The notes beneath the pieces were generated by a model. That model was not told where the DNA came from and did no database searches. It worked only from the letters and a program-made list of their open reading frames with translations. This document shows, in pieces, positions 19,548-28,817 of a DNA stretch of 64,000 nt. Each line of letters opens with the position of its first letter. The stretch's first letter is position 1. The translations under genes were made by a program, and so were the position numbers. The stretch spans positions 3,469,980-3,533,979 of the forward strand of contig NZ_KI912107.1 in the NCBI RefSeq assembly GCF_000517085.1, read 5' to 3'. The stretch is from Saccharicrinis fermentans DSM 9555 = JCM 21142. GTDB lineage: Bacteria > Bacteroidota > Bacteroidia > Bacteroidales > Marinilabiliaceae.

Positions 19548-20261
19548 TCAAATGCCCAGCATTCGAATGGCTATACCAGACAAAAAGATCATTGCTCCTG
19601 CAATAACATGGGTATAAAGCCCCATTCTTTTCACTGGTAGTAAAGAAAAACCCAATACCCCAAGAGTTACAGTACCTAGCATGGCCAATAAGGTAGAAAC
19701 ACCAAAGGCGGCGGTAACCATGATTGTCCCTGAGATACTACTTTGAGCAGCGGGATACATGATTAAGGGAATAAGAACCTCACAAGGGCCTAACACAAAA
19801 ATAATGAACAACACCCATGGTGTTATCTTTTTACCTTCTTCCTGACCATGAACGTGCGTATGGTCGTGGGTATGTGTATGTTTATGCGAATGTATAACAC
19901 CACTACTATGGGTATGCACATGTGCATGCTGACGGTTTTTATAAACTTTTCTTAAACCCCATATGGCATACACTAAACCAAAGGCAATAAGAGCCCAAGC
20001 AGCCATATTACCGCGTGACGCCTCGATAAATTCAAGTTTTTCAAGCCCCACGCCAAAGAAAACACCCACCATACCTAAAACTACAGAGCTAAGCACATGA
20101 CCTAGACCACAAATAAAAGTGAGCATTAATATTTTGGAAATACTCCAATCGCGAGCCTTCCCTATCATAATAAAAGGAAGGTAATGATCCGGTCCCAGAA
20201 TCGTATGAATAAACCCAGCCGAAACAGCTGTTGTTGTCAATAGTTGTATGTCTGCCGTCAT
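19548..20261 (-). CDS. Ni/Co-efflux or TauE/SafE-like membrane protein with His-rich loop
   Basis: The ATG at 20261 gives 237 residues with about six membrane helices; upstream starts would overlap mutS2. Helix 1 holds an HxxxxxDH-type metal motif (FIHTILGPDHYLPF), as in UreH/NiCoT/RcnA relatives. The central loop is very His-rich (HAHVHTHSSGVIHSHKHTHTHDH, first residues of the run shown in part), and a later helix reads FVLGPCEVLIPLI. These features suggest divalent-metal export. It starts 17 bases after mutS2. The exact metal cannot be told from sequence. Confidence 0.75.
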   Translation of the reverse strand: MTADIQLLTTTAVSAGFIHTILGPDHYLPFIMIGKARDWSISKILMLTFICGLGHVLSSVVLGMVGVFFGVGLEKLEFIEASRGNMAAWALIAFGLVYAIWGLRKVYKNRQHAHVHTHSSGVIHSHKHTHTHDHTHVHGQEEGKKITPWVLFIIFVLGPCEVLIPLIMYPAAQSSISGTIMVTAAFGVSTLLAMLGTVTLGVLGFSLLPVKRMGLYTHVIAGAMIFLSGIAIRMLGI

Positions 20262-20277
20262 GTTTATTATTTTATCA

Positions 20278-22809
20278 TCAGATGTCAATCTCCACAATAG
20301 TAATGCCACTTCCTCCATACTGAATATGCTCATCCCTAAAACTTTTTACATGCGGCATGGTATGAAGCATCTCTCTTAACATTTGACGCAAGATACCATT
20401 ACCTTTACCATGTAATACCTTTACAGTTCCTACTTCACACATTACTGCATCATCAATATGAGCGGTCACTATTTGGATGGCTTCCTCAGCACGCTGGCCT
20501 CTCACATCAATATCTGGTTTAAAAGTAAGTTTTCTTTTCCTCACCTGCTCGGCCATATTAGCACCCAGACTCTGTTGGTTCAGTGAGCGCATGGCTTGTT
20601 TAACTTCTCGATTACTAATCTTTTGTAAACGGGAAATTTTCACATTGGTTATCAAGTGTCCAAAAGCAACCATGGCATTTTTACCCGTAATCTCCATTAC
20701 CTCACCAGGCAATGATTGTCCTTCGAGCCTCACCTTATCTCCTTTACGAACCATACCGTCATCCTTTACGCTAGTTTTGGTCGGACGTTTCTTTTCGGAT
20801 CCACTCTCTTTGCTTTTCTTTTCTGATAAAGCTTCCCCATCGGGTCTCTCCTCTTTACGTTTCTGACGATTTTTAATACGTTCTATCTCTCGTTCAATGC
20901 GATGCTTTTGCTTATCATCCGATTTTTCCAGACGTTCTTTAAAATTGGTGAGTGATTCACGAGCCTTCTTAGTACGTTCTTTCTCTGCCTGGCTTTCTTT
21001 AATTTCTCTAATAGTACGTTCTATGCGCTTATTGGCTGTCGCCATCAACTCTTCTGCTTCGCGCCGGGCTTTCTCCAAAATTTGTTGACGCTCTTTTTTA
21101 CTTTGCTCTAATTGCGTCAGGTATTTTTCATATACATCCTCCAACTGTTTGTCTTTGCGTCGTATATTATCTCGTTTTTGTTCCCAGTATCTTTTATCAC
21201 GGGCAATTTCGCGCAAATGTTTATCAAAATTAATATGATCCTCTCCTATCCGTTCCTTGGCACTATCCAACAGTTCTTCAGGCAATCCGATTTTCCGTGC
21301 AATCTCAAAAGCAAAAGAGCTACCCGGTTGACCTATCAACAATTTAAACAAAGGTCTTATCTGACCAGTATCAAATTGCATAGCTCCATTCTCTATCCCC
21401 TCTACACCCGAAGCATAATGTTTAAGATTCGTATAGTGAGTGGTAATAACACCATTCATCTTCATGGTATTAAAGCGTTTCAACACAGATTCAGCGATGG
21501 CACCTCCCAAAGCAGGTTCAGTCCCTGTACCAAACTCATCAATCAGAATGAGGGTTTCAGGCGTACCATGACGCAAAAAATATTTCATATTAAACAGATG
21601 CGAGCTATAAGTACTCAAATCATTTTCGATAGACTGCTGATCGCCAATGTCGATAAAAATATGCTGATATATGCCCATGGTACTGCGTTCATCCATAGGA
21701 ACCAATAATCCACATTGAAACATATACTGCAACAAACCCACCGTTTGCAGGCATACCGATTTTCCTCCAGCATTGGGACCAGAAATCAGCACAATACGTT
21801 GCTCCTTATTTAGTTGAATAGACAAAGGAACCACTTCCTTACCTTCCACTGAATTCTGCAAGTAAAGCAAAGGATGTGTGGCATCTTCCCAATTAACTTC
21901 AGGATATGTCACCATATTGGGAAGACAGGCATTTATTTGCAAAGCAAACTTAGCTTTAGCACGAATGAAGTCCATGATACCCAAAAACTCATACGAAAAG
22001 ATCAGATCCTCCAGATAAGGACGTATACTATCCGAAAAAGCGACCAAAATTCTGTTTATCTCGCGTCTTTCGGCATATTCAAGCTCTCTAATCTCATTAT
22101 TGATCTCAACAATCTCAGCAGGCTCAATAAATGATGTTTTTCCTGTTGCCGACTCATCATGAATAATACCATTGAGCTTACGTTTGTTTCCGGCCGGAAC
22201 AGGTATCACTGCCCGCCCATCGCGAATAGCCACATTGGTATCTGTTTCTACCAGACCTTCTTTACGGGCATGATTCAAAATGGCAGCCATCTTACGGGAT
22301 ACGCTACCTTGCTTTTTAATCATCTCATTTCGAATACGAGCCAGCTCAGGTGATGCACTATCTTTTATCTTACCAAATTTATTTAAGATCGCATCTATGC
22401 GTTCAAAGATATATGGATACACCATCACTTTAGAAGCGATCTCACGAAGGTGAGGATAAGCATTCTGTTCTTCTTTATTCTTAAAAAAGCGTACAATATC
22501 CTTTACAGACAACAGCGAACGACGCAAGTCAAAAAGCTCCCTCTCCTCCAGGAATAACCCTTCCACCTTTATTCGATTCAAAGGCCCCCTCACATCAATA
22601 TAGTAACTGGTTGGAAAAGATGACTCCTCCATACAAATTTGTTTAAACTCATTGGTTTGGTGAACCCACCGGGATACCACATCATACAAGGTCACATACC
22701 GCATCTGGTCTACACGTTCCTTCCCCATGGAACTTAAACATTGTTCCTTAATCAGTTCCCTAATCCGATCGAAACGGATCTTCTCTTCAAAAAATTCTGG
22801 ATATATCAA
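20278..22809 (-). CDS. mutS2: MutS2 family ATPase/endonuclease
   Basis: 843 residues, starting at TTG (22807-22809); no in-frame ATG lies between the upstream stop and this position, and family members begin MIYPxxFE. The core and clamp region leads to Walker A GPNAGGKS (344-351), Walker B LILIDEFGTGTEP, then a long charged coiled coil (about 530-690), and a C-terminal Smr nuclease domain (DVRGQRAEEA, VKVLHGKGNGILR). MutS2 acts on recombination intermediates, and in some bacteria on collided ribosomes. CAAAAATA at 22895-22902 (minus-strand TATTTTTG) is a possible -7 box. Confidence 0.95.
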   Translation of the reverse strand: MIYPEFFEEKIRFDRIRELIKEQCLSSMGKERVDQMRYVTLYDVVSRWVHQTNEFKQICMEESSFPTSYYIDVRGPLNRIKVEGLFLEERELFDLRRSLLSVKDIVRFFKNKEEQNAYPHLREIASKVMVYPYIFERIDAILNKFGKIKDSASPELARIRNEMIKKQGSVSRKMAAILNHARKEGLVETDTNVAIRDGRAVIPVPAGNKRKLNGIIHDESATGKTSFIEPAEIVEINNEIRELEYAERREINRILVAFSDSIRPYLEDLIFSYEFLGIMDFIRAKAKFALQINACLPNMVTYPEVNWEDATHPLLYLQNSVEGKEVVPLSIQLNKEQRIVLISGPNAGGKSVCLQTVGLLQYMFQCGLLVPMDERSTMGIYQHIFIDIGDQQSIENDLSTYSSHLFNMKYFLRHGTPETLILIDEFGTGTEPALGGAIAESVLKRFNTMKMNGVITTHYTNLKHYASGVEGIENGAMQFDTGQIRPLFKLLIGQPGSSFAFEIARKIGLPEELLDSAKERIGEDHINFDKHLREIARDKRYWEQKRDNIRRKDKQLEDVYEKYLTQLEQSKKERQQILEKARREAEELMATANKRIERTIREIKESQAEKERTKKARESLTNFKERLEKSDDKQKHRIEREIERIKNRQKRKEERPDGEALSEKKSKESGSEKKRPTKTSVKDDGMVRKGDKVRLEGQSLPGEVMEITGKNAMVAFGHLITNVKISRLQKISNREVKQAMRSLNQQSLGANMAEQVRKRKLTFKPDIDVRGQRAEEAIQIVTAHIDDAVMCEVGTVKVLHGKGNGILRQMLREMLHTMPHVKSFRDEHIQYGGSGITIVEIDI

Positions 22810-23189
22810 TTGTATTTCTTTATGATCGATTATTCAACGCTGTTTACAATTCCTCATCACGGAAGAACCCTGCTTATGGAATTCTAAAACAGCGCAAAAA
22901 TAGTTAAATTATTCGTATGATAATATTTTTGTTATTATCTGACATTGAGTTTGTTTCAAAACAGATCTTCTAAACACAAAAGATAAAACCACCCACAATA
23001 TTGAAAAAAACATATACAAAAACCAATGTTTAAAGCAGATTATATAGCCCATAAGAACAATATTCTCACACAAATACAGGATGACCCCGGGCCTGTTGTA
23101 AGTGAGACTGGAGATAAAATTAAAACACTAAAAATTAGTGTACAATAGGGTAAAATCCTTAACTTGATTCAAAATTAATACATCAGTCT
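22810..23189. other. Divergent intergenic region
   Basis: Between mutS2 (minus) and the phosphatase gene (plus). Apart from the possible mutS2 -7 box at 22895-22902 I see no gene, repeat or terminator. Confidence 0.4.
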
Positions 23190-24404
23190 ATGTTTACCCC
23201 AGATCCGCAAACAATACTCATCGTTGATGATTCCATGGCTAATATTCTTGCCTTAAGAGATGCACTGAACGAATACAAATGCATTGCAGCCACTTCTGGA
23301 CATCAGGCATTGAGATTTATCCACACCCAAAAGCAACCCGATTTAATACTCTTGGATATCATTATGGATGGAATGGATGGTTATGAGGTATGCGAAAGCC
23401 TAAAAAGTGATGCCCAGACCAGTGAAATACCTGTTATCTTTTTAACAGCACAAAGTGACCCGGAAAATCTGGTAAAAGGCTTTAAGGTTGGTGCAGCGGA
23501 TTTTATCAGCAAACCTTTCAACATCGAAGAACTTAAAGCAAGGGTGGCCAATCAGTTAAAGTTTAAAAAATCGTTGGACAATAACACCATTTACCTGAAA
23601 TCCATCGAAGAGATTTATGATACCATTACCGACAGCATGTATTATGCCCAAAAAATTCAGCATGCTACTTTACCACATGCTGCTTACCTGAAACGCGTTT
23701 TGAATGAGTATTTCATCTTCTATAAGCCCAGAGATATTGTTAGCGGGGACTTTTATTTGGTACACCAGGTAGAAAATAAGAAATTACTGATCGCAGCAGA
23801 CTGCACTGGCCATGGAGTCCCTGGCGCTTTAATGAGTATGATGTGCATGGCACTAATCAATGAAATAGTTAATGTGGGAAAAATTTACAAACCCAATGAA
23901 ATTTTAAACAAACTACGATCTATTATTATTCATACCTTTAACAGGGATGGTGATAATGATATTTCAGATGGTCTGGATGCTTCCATTGTTTTAATTGATC
24001 CGGACACAAATCTGATGGAGTATGCAGGAGCCAACTCTCCTATTTACATCATTCGGGATGGTGAATTAATTGATTTTAAGGGAGACCGGATGCCAGTGGG
24101 TATTTACCCTTCACAAACTCCTTTTTCCAATCACAAGATAAATTTAAAAGACGGTGATAGCTTATACATGTTCTCAGATGGATATGCAGATCAATTTGGC
24201 GGTGAAGCCAAAAGAAAGATGATGCTAAGACATTTCAAAAAATTGTTGGTATCGAACAATCATCTAATCATGAGTGAGCAAAAAGAAAAACTAAGCAATT
24301 ATTTTACTGATTGGATGGGACACAACGAACAGGTGGACGATGTTTTGGTACTCGGTTATCGGTTTAACCCCAATGATACCTTAGAACTTCGTCATGAGAA
24401 TTAA
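23190..24404 (+). CDS. Response-regulator receiver fused to SpoIIE/RsbU-type PP2C phosphatase
   Basis: 404 residues. The receiver (1-125) has LIVDDS, phosphoacceptor D56 in LILLDIIMDG and Lys of FISKPF. A short linker (SMYYAQKIQHATLP) leads to a PP2C-like SpoIIE domain with metal-binding segments GDFYLV, AADCTGHGVPGALMS, SDGLDASIVLID and FSDGYADQFGG. Such proteins dephosphorylate anti-sigma antagonists or similar partners in response to phosphorylation; no partner is encoded nearby. The last residues, NDTLELRHEN, are encoded by repeat R2 copy b. Confidence 0.92.
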   Translation: MFTPDPQTILIVDDSMANILALRDALNEYKCIAATSGHQALRFIHTQKQPDLILLDIIMDGMDGYEVCESLKSDAQTSEIPVIFLTAQSDPENLVKGFKVGAADFISKPFNIEELKARVANQLKFKKSLDNNTIYLKSIEEIYDTITDSMYYAQKIQHATLPHAAYLKRVLNEYFIFYKPRDIVSGDFYLVHQVENKKLLIAADCTGHGVPGALMSMMCMALINEIVNVGKIYKPNEILNKLRSIIIHTFNRDGDNDISDGLDASIVLIDPDTNLMEYAGANSPIYIIRDGELIDFKGDRMPVGIYPSQTPFSNHKINLKDGDSLYMFSDGYADQFGGEAKRKMMLRHFKKLLVSNNHLIMSEQKEKLSNYFTDWMGHNEQVDDVLVLGYRFNPNDTLELRHEN

Positions 24405-24535
24405 AAGTACAGTCAAGAACTTATTGAGATAAAGCATAGCAACCGCTATGGTGAGTTGACGAAAAGAAATAACTTCTTTTGAAGCCATTTTAAGGCCTAG
24501 TAGATTTTCCAGTGTATTTTGCGGACTTAGTAGGA
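24370..24535 (+). repeat. Dispersed repeat R2, copy b (long)
   Basis: Starts CCCCAATGATACCTTAGAAC, then TTCGTCATGAGAATTAAAAG, AAGAACTTATTGAGATAAAG, CATAGCAACCGCTATGGTG, AACTTCTTTTGAAGCCATTT and TAAGGCCTAGTAGATTTTCC. The first 35 bases are read as codons of the upstream gene. The best match is copy d at 56935-57115. Confidence 0.75.
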
Positions 24536-24543
24536 AAAAAGAA

Positions 24544-24582
24544 GCCATCTCAAAAGTTTAAAAAACGACTTTTAAGATGGCC
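24544..24582 (-). terminator. Terminator of the pyruvate phosphate dikinase gene
   Basis: GCCATCTCAAAAGT (24544-24557) pairs with ACTTTTAAGATGGC (24568-24581), with one mismatch. On the minus strand the hairpin is followed by TTCTTTTTTCC. It lies 28 bases past the ppdK stop. Confidence 0.75.
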
Positions 24583-24609
24583 TACCAAAATACAATCAAC
24601 AAAAAAACA

Positions 24610-27324
24610 TCAACTGTTCTTTTTTATATTAGCTTGGGCTGCAGCCACCCGGGCAATAGGCACACGGAAAGGAGAGCAAGAAACATAATCCATCCCAACA
24701 GAATCACAAAACTCAACCGAGCTAGGTTCTCCACCATGTTCTCCACAAATACCTACTTTAAGGTCTGCCTTAGAAGAACGACCTCTCTCTGTTCCCATTC
24801 GAACTAACTGTCCCACACCTTCCTGATCCAGTATTTGGAAAGGATCAGTTTTAAGGATACCTTTTTCAATATAAATGGGCAAAAACTTATTGGCATCATC
24901 ACGAGAATAACCAAAAGCCATTTGGGTTAGGTCATTGGTTCCAAAGGAGAAAAACTCAGCGAACTCAGCAATTTTATCGGCTGTTAATGCAGCACGAGGA
25001 ATCTCAATCATGGTACCCACCAAATATTCAACTTTATCACCTCTTTCGGTAAAGAGCAATTGCGCTGTTTGGTGGATTATATCAGCCTGCATCTTAAACT
25101 CCTCAACAGTTCCAATTAAAGGAACCATAATCTCTGGCCTGGTAATAACACCTTTAGCTTTCAAATTCAAGGCAGCTTCAATAATTGCACGTGCCTGCAT
25201 CTCTGTTATTTCAGGATAGGTATTACCCAGACGACAACCACGGTGTCCCAACATTGGATTAAACTCCGAGAGATCAGCCACTTTATTTTTAACATCGGCC
25301 AAACTGATACCCATTTCTTTGGCCATTTCCTGTTGTGCCAATTCGGTATGCGGCACAAATTCGTGCAAAGGAGGATCTAACAGTCGGATGGTAACACCAT
25401 ATCCTTGCATGGCCTCCAGAATCCCTTCAAAGTCACCTCTTTGATAGGGCAATAACTTATCCAAAGCGGCCCTTCGTCCTTGTTCGTCCGAAGATAGTAT
25501 CATTTCTCGAACGGTCTTAATCCGCTCTCCTTCAAAAAACATATGCTCAGTTCTGCACAATCCAATGCCCTGTGCACCAAAACCACGAGCTATCTTAGCA
25601 TCTTTAGGTGTATCAGCATTGGTACGCACGGTCATACGCGTATATTTGGTAGCAAAATCCATAATAGAGGCAAAGTCACCATCTAACTCTGGCTGACGTG
25701 TTTTCACTCTTCCTTCATATACCTTACCAGTAGAACCATTCAACGATATCCAATCTCCCTCTCTATACATTTTACCTTCAATACGCAAAACACGCTCTTT
25801 GTAATCAATTTTCAAGGCTCCTGCACCAGATACACAACACTTACCCATTCCCCGTGCTACTACAGCCGCATGAGAAGTCATACCTCCCCGCGCAGTCAAT
25901 ATACCTTTGGCCACTAACATACCTTCCAAATCTTCTGGAGAAGTCTCTATACGCACCAATATGGTTTCAGGATATTTTTTGGCTTCATCAGCAAAGAAAA
26001 TAATTTGTCCAGAAGCGGCTCCCGGCGAAGCAGGTAAACCCTTGGCCAGTTCATTGGCGGTTCCAATAGCATCCATGTCGAATACCGGATGAAGCAACTC
26101 ATCCAGTTTATGAGCCTCTATTCTCATCAACGCTAATTTATCGTCGATGATTTTTTCACGATACAGATCCATCGCAATCTTCACCATCGCTGCTCCGGTT
26201 CTTTTTCCATTACGTGTTTGCAACAACCATAATTTTCCATCCTGAACGGTAAATTCTAAATCTTGCATATCCTTATAATGGCGTTCCAGCTTTTGCTGTG
26301 TGGCATTCAACTCTTTAAAAACCTCAGGCATAGCCTCTTCCAAAGAAGGGTACATCTCCGCTCTATCTTCTTCTGTTACTCCTTGTAGTTCAGCCCATCG
26401 TAATGACCCCTCCTTGGTAATCTGTTGAGGGGTACGTATACCTGCCACCACATCTTCACCTTGTGCATTGATAAGATACTCTCCATTAAATATATTTTCT
26501 CCGGTGGCAGCATCCCGTGTAAAGGCCACTCCTGTAGCTGAATTATCGCCCATATTTCCAAATACCATGGCCTGCACATTGACAGCAGTTCCCCATTCAT
26601 GAGGAATACCTTCCATACGACGATACAAAATCGCTCGCTCGTTATTCCAGCTATCGAATACAGCCATTACAGCCCCCCATAACTGCTCCCATGCACTCTC
26701 GGGAAAATCCTGACCGGTTTGTTCTTTCACAGCAGCCTTAAACTGAACCACCAATTCTTTCAAATCATCCACATCCAAATCAGTATCCAAATCCACCCCT
26801 TTTTGTTCTTTCACCTCTTCCATAATCCGTTCAAAAGGATCAATCTCTTCCTTAGATTCAGGCTTCATACCCAAAACAACATCACCATACATCTGAACAA
26901 AGCGACGATAAGAATCCCAAGCAAAACGCTCATTACCTGATTTCAAAGCAATACCAACCACCGATTCATCATTCAAACCTAAATTAAGCACCGTATCCAT
27001 CATGCCAGGCATGGAAGCCCTTGCGCCAGAACGCACAGATACCAGAAGAGGATTTTTTTTATCTCCAAAAGATGTTTCTGTTAATAACTCAATATTTTTA
27101 ATGGCAGTTTCAACATCTGATTTTAACAGTGCAACAACTGCATCTTTACCTAACGTATTGTATTCGGTACAAACATCTGACGTAATTGTAAATCCGGGAG
27201 GCACTGGCACTCCAATTAGGTTCATTTCTGCCAGGTTAGCACCCTTACCCCCCAAGAGGTTCTTCATATCAGCCCTTCCTTCTGCTTGTCCGTTACCAAA
27301 GGTATAAACTCTTTTTACAGCCAT
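24610..27324 (-). CDS. ppdK: Pyruvate, phosphate dikinase
   Basis: The ATG at 27324 gives 904 residues starting MAVKRVYTFGNG, as expected for bacterial PPDK; a longer frame adds 33 unrelated residues. The nucleotide-binding domain has NLLGGKGANLAEM and VSVRSGARASMPGMMDT. The swivelling phosphohistidine domain reads GGMTSHAAVVARGMGKCCV with H485. The C-terminal PEP/pyruvate barrel has GIGLCRTEHMF, GTNDLTQM and ICGEHGGEP. It converts pyruvate, ATP and phosphate to PEP, AMP and pyrophosphate, reversibly. Monocistronic, with a strong hairpin terminator. Confidence 0.96.
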   Translation of the reverse strand: MAVKRVYTFGNGQAEGRADMKNLLGGKGANLAEMNLIGVPVPPGFTITSDVCTEYNTLGKDAVVALLKSDVETAIKNIELLTETSFGDKKNPLLVSVRSGARASMPGMMDTVLNLGLNDESVVGIALKSGNERFAWDSYRRFVQMYGDVVLGMKPESKEEIDPFERIMEEVKEQKGVDLDTDLDVDDLKELVVQFKAAVKEQTGQDFPESAWEQLWGAVMAVFDSWNNERAILYRRMEGIPHEWGTAVNVQAMVFGNMGDNSATGVAFTRDAATGENIFNGEYLINAQGEDVVAGIRTPQQITKEGSLRWAELQGVTEEDRAEMYPSLEEAMPEVFKELNATQQKLERHYKDMQDLEFTVQDGKLWLLQTRNGKRTGAAMVKIAMDLYREKIIDDKLALMRIEAHKLDELLHPVFDMDAIGTANELAKGLPASPGAASGQIIFFADEAKKYPETILVRIETSPEDLEGMLVAKGILTARGGMTSHAAVVARGMGKCCVSGAGALKIDYKERVLRIEGKMYREGDWISLNGSTGKVYEGRVKTRQPELDGDFASIMDFATKYTRMTVRTNADTPKDAKIARGFGAQGIGLCRTEHMFFEGERIKTVREMILSSDEQGRRAALDKLLPYQRGDFEGILEAMQGYGVTIRLLDPPLHEFVPHTELAQQEMAKEMGISLADVKNKVADLSEFNPMLGHRGCRLGNTYPEITEMQARAIIEAALNLKAKGVITRPEIMVPLIGTVEEFKMQADIIHQTAQLLFTERGDKVEYLVGTMIEIPRAALTADKIAEFAEFFSFGTNDLTQMAFGYSRDDANKFLPIYIEKGILKTDPFQILDQEGVGQLVRMGTERGRSSKADLKVGICGEHGGEPSSVEFCDSVGMDYVSCSPFRVPIARVAAAQANIKKNS

Positions 27325-27528
27325 AATTAAGGAATTTTTTATAGTTAGAAATTTTGAATTTGGGATATTTTTTACTGTGCTAATAAAGTAAACGATTTTT
27401 TTCGAGAATAAAAATGCCTTCAATCAATTCATGCTCATAAACAGCATGTTTCGCGACAGCATTTTTTATAATCATATTTGCAGACCTGAAGATGCAGATA
27501 AACTCCTAAACCCGTAAAATACGGGTAC

Positions 27529-27551
27529 AAAAAAAGGTGCCCAAGGCACCT
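27529..27551 (-). terminator. Terminator of the dihydroorotate dehydrogenase-like gene
   Basis: AGGTGCC, loop CAA, GGCACCT (27535-27551). On the minus strand the hairpin is followed by a run of seven T. It lies about 27 bases after the stop. Confidence 0.8.
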
Positions 27552-27577
27552 CTTGCTCCATAAAAGAGTTATAAATA

Positions 27578-28585
27578 CTAAATCTGAAACTGTTTTGTGA
27601 ATTCTTTTGGCTTCATCAAATAATCAACATATTGTGCCCGCTTGTATGCATAAGGTTCTTTCAGACTATTTTTTGACAGTTTACCTTTAAAGTCTTCTAG
27701 TTTAGCGTATCCTTTATTTTTCATCCAAACAGACAAATCTTCAAGCATAGTGGTCACCTGTATAAGTCCGTTTTTATAGATGGTACTCACAATCTGCACA
27801 GCATCAGCACCAGCTAACAATACTGAAATTAAATCCTCAGCATCATGAATACCATTATTGGCACAAATAGAGCCTTTCACATTGCCAGAAAGAAGCCCTG
27901 CATAACGCAAAGAAAGTCTATTATCATTCTTACTACTTAAATTATACGGCATCTTAAGCGCCTCCGTTTCGATGTCAATATCCGGCTGAAAAAGTCGATT
28001 AAAAAGCACAAATGCATCTGCTTTGGCATCGTTAAAATTACGGATAACATGGAGCGTATTAGAATAATACGGACTCAGCTTAACACTAACAGGAATTTTT
28101 AGAGCTTCTTTCACCTTTATCAGCACTTCCAATTGTTCCTGTTCTATTTGAACAGAGCTCTTTTGGTTTTCGGAAATGGTAGGATAAAAATTCAACTCTA
28201 TCCCAGCAATTCCTGTTTCTTCCAAATACTTGGCATATTCAACCCAACTTACATCATACAGACAATTGAGGCTTGCAAAAACCGGAATAGACACCGCATC
28301 CACCACACTTTTCAAAGCCATCAAATGCGCCTTGGGTCCACTATGCTCTATTTGAGGAAATAAAGAAGTCATTTCTGCATTTCTCTCGTCATATTCATGC
28401 AGGTCTTCATCAAGTTCAGCAGCTTCTAAATGGATTTGTTCTTCAAAGAGCGATTTGAAAACAATAGCAGCAGCGCCTGCCTCTTCTAACTTTTGAGCCA
28501 TTTTAACATCTGTCACCAGGTTGCTTGCTCCTACAATAATGGGATTTTTGAGCTCAATACCCATATACGTTGTTTTTAAATCCAT
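27578..28585 (-). CDS. Dihydroorotate dehydrogenase-like FMN protein
   Basis: 335 residues forming a TIM barrel: N-terminus DLKTTYMGIELKNPIIVGAS, then AGAAAIVFKSLFEEQI, IPVFASLNC, IPVSVKLSPYYSN and a phosphate-binding end (ICANNGIHDAEDLISVLLAGADAVQIVSTIYKNG, shown for orientation in part). This is the Bacteroidota family annotated dihydroorotate dehydrogenase-like, distinct from biosynthetic PyrD. The usual active-site Cys/Ser loop is not clear to me, so the substrate is unknown. Monocistronic. Confidence 0.82.
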   Translation of the reverse strand: MDLKTTYMGIELKNPIIVGASNLVTDVKMAQKLEEAGAAAIVFKSLFEEQIHLEAAELDEDLHEYDERNAEMTSLFPQIEHSGPKAHLMALKSVVDAVSIPVFASLNCLYDVSWVEYAKYLEETGIAGIELNFYPTISENQKSSVQIEQEQLEVLIKVKEALKIPVSVKLSPYYSNTLHVIRNFNDAKADAFVLFNRLFQPDIDIETEALKMPYNLSSKNDNRLSLRYAGLLSGNVKGSICANNGIHDAEDLISVLLAGADAVQIVSTIYKNGLIQVTTMLEDLSVWMKNKGYAKLEDFKGKLSKNSLKEPYAYKRAQYVDYLMKPKEFTKQFQI

Positions 28586-28817
28586 GATTTGTTTGTTAAG
28601 GGGTTAATACATTGCTGTTAAAACATTCTAATAATGAAAATGTTTAAATAGCCGAATATCATTTTTTTAGAAAGAGTTTATCATGCAAACAACTATAAAC
28701 TAAAACAATAAATATAATCCCGCAATGATTATAGTATGAAGGTATTGGAATGCATAACAAATAAGCATATTTTTAAGGCCATTAAATAAACAAAGGCCAT
28801 AAACGTTTTCAGTTCAT

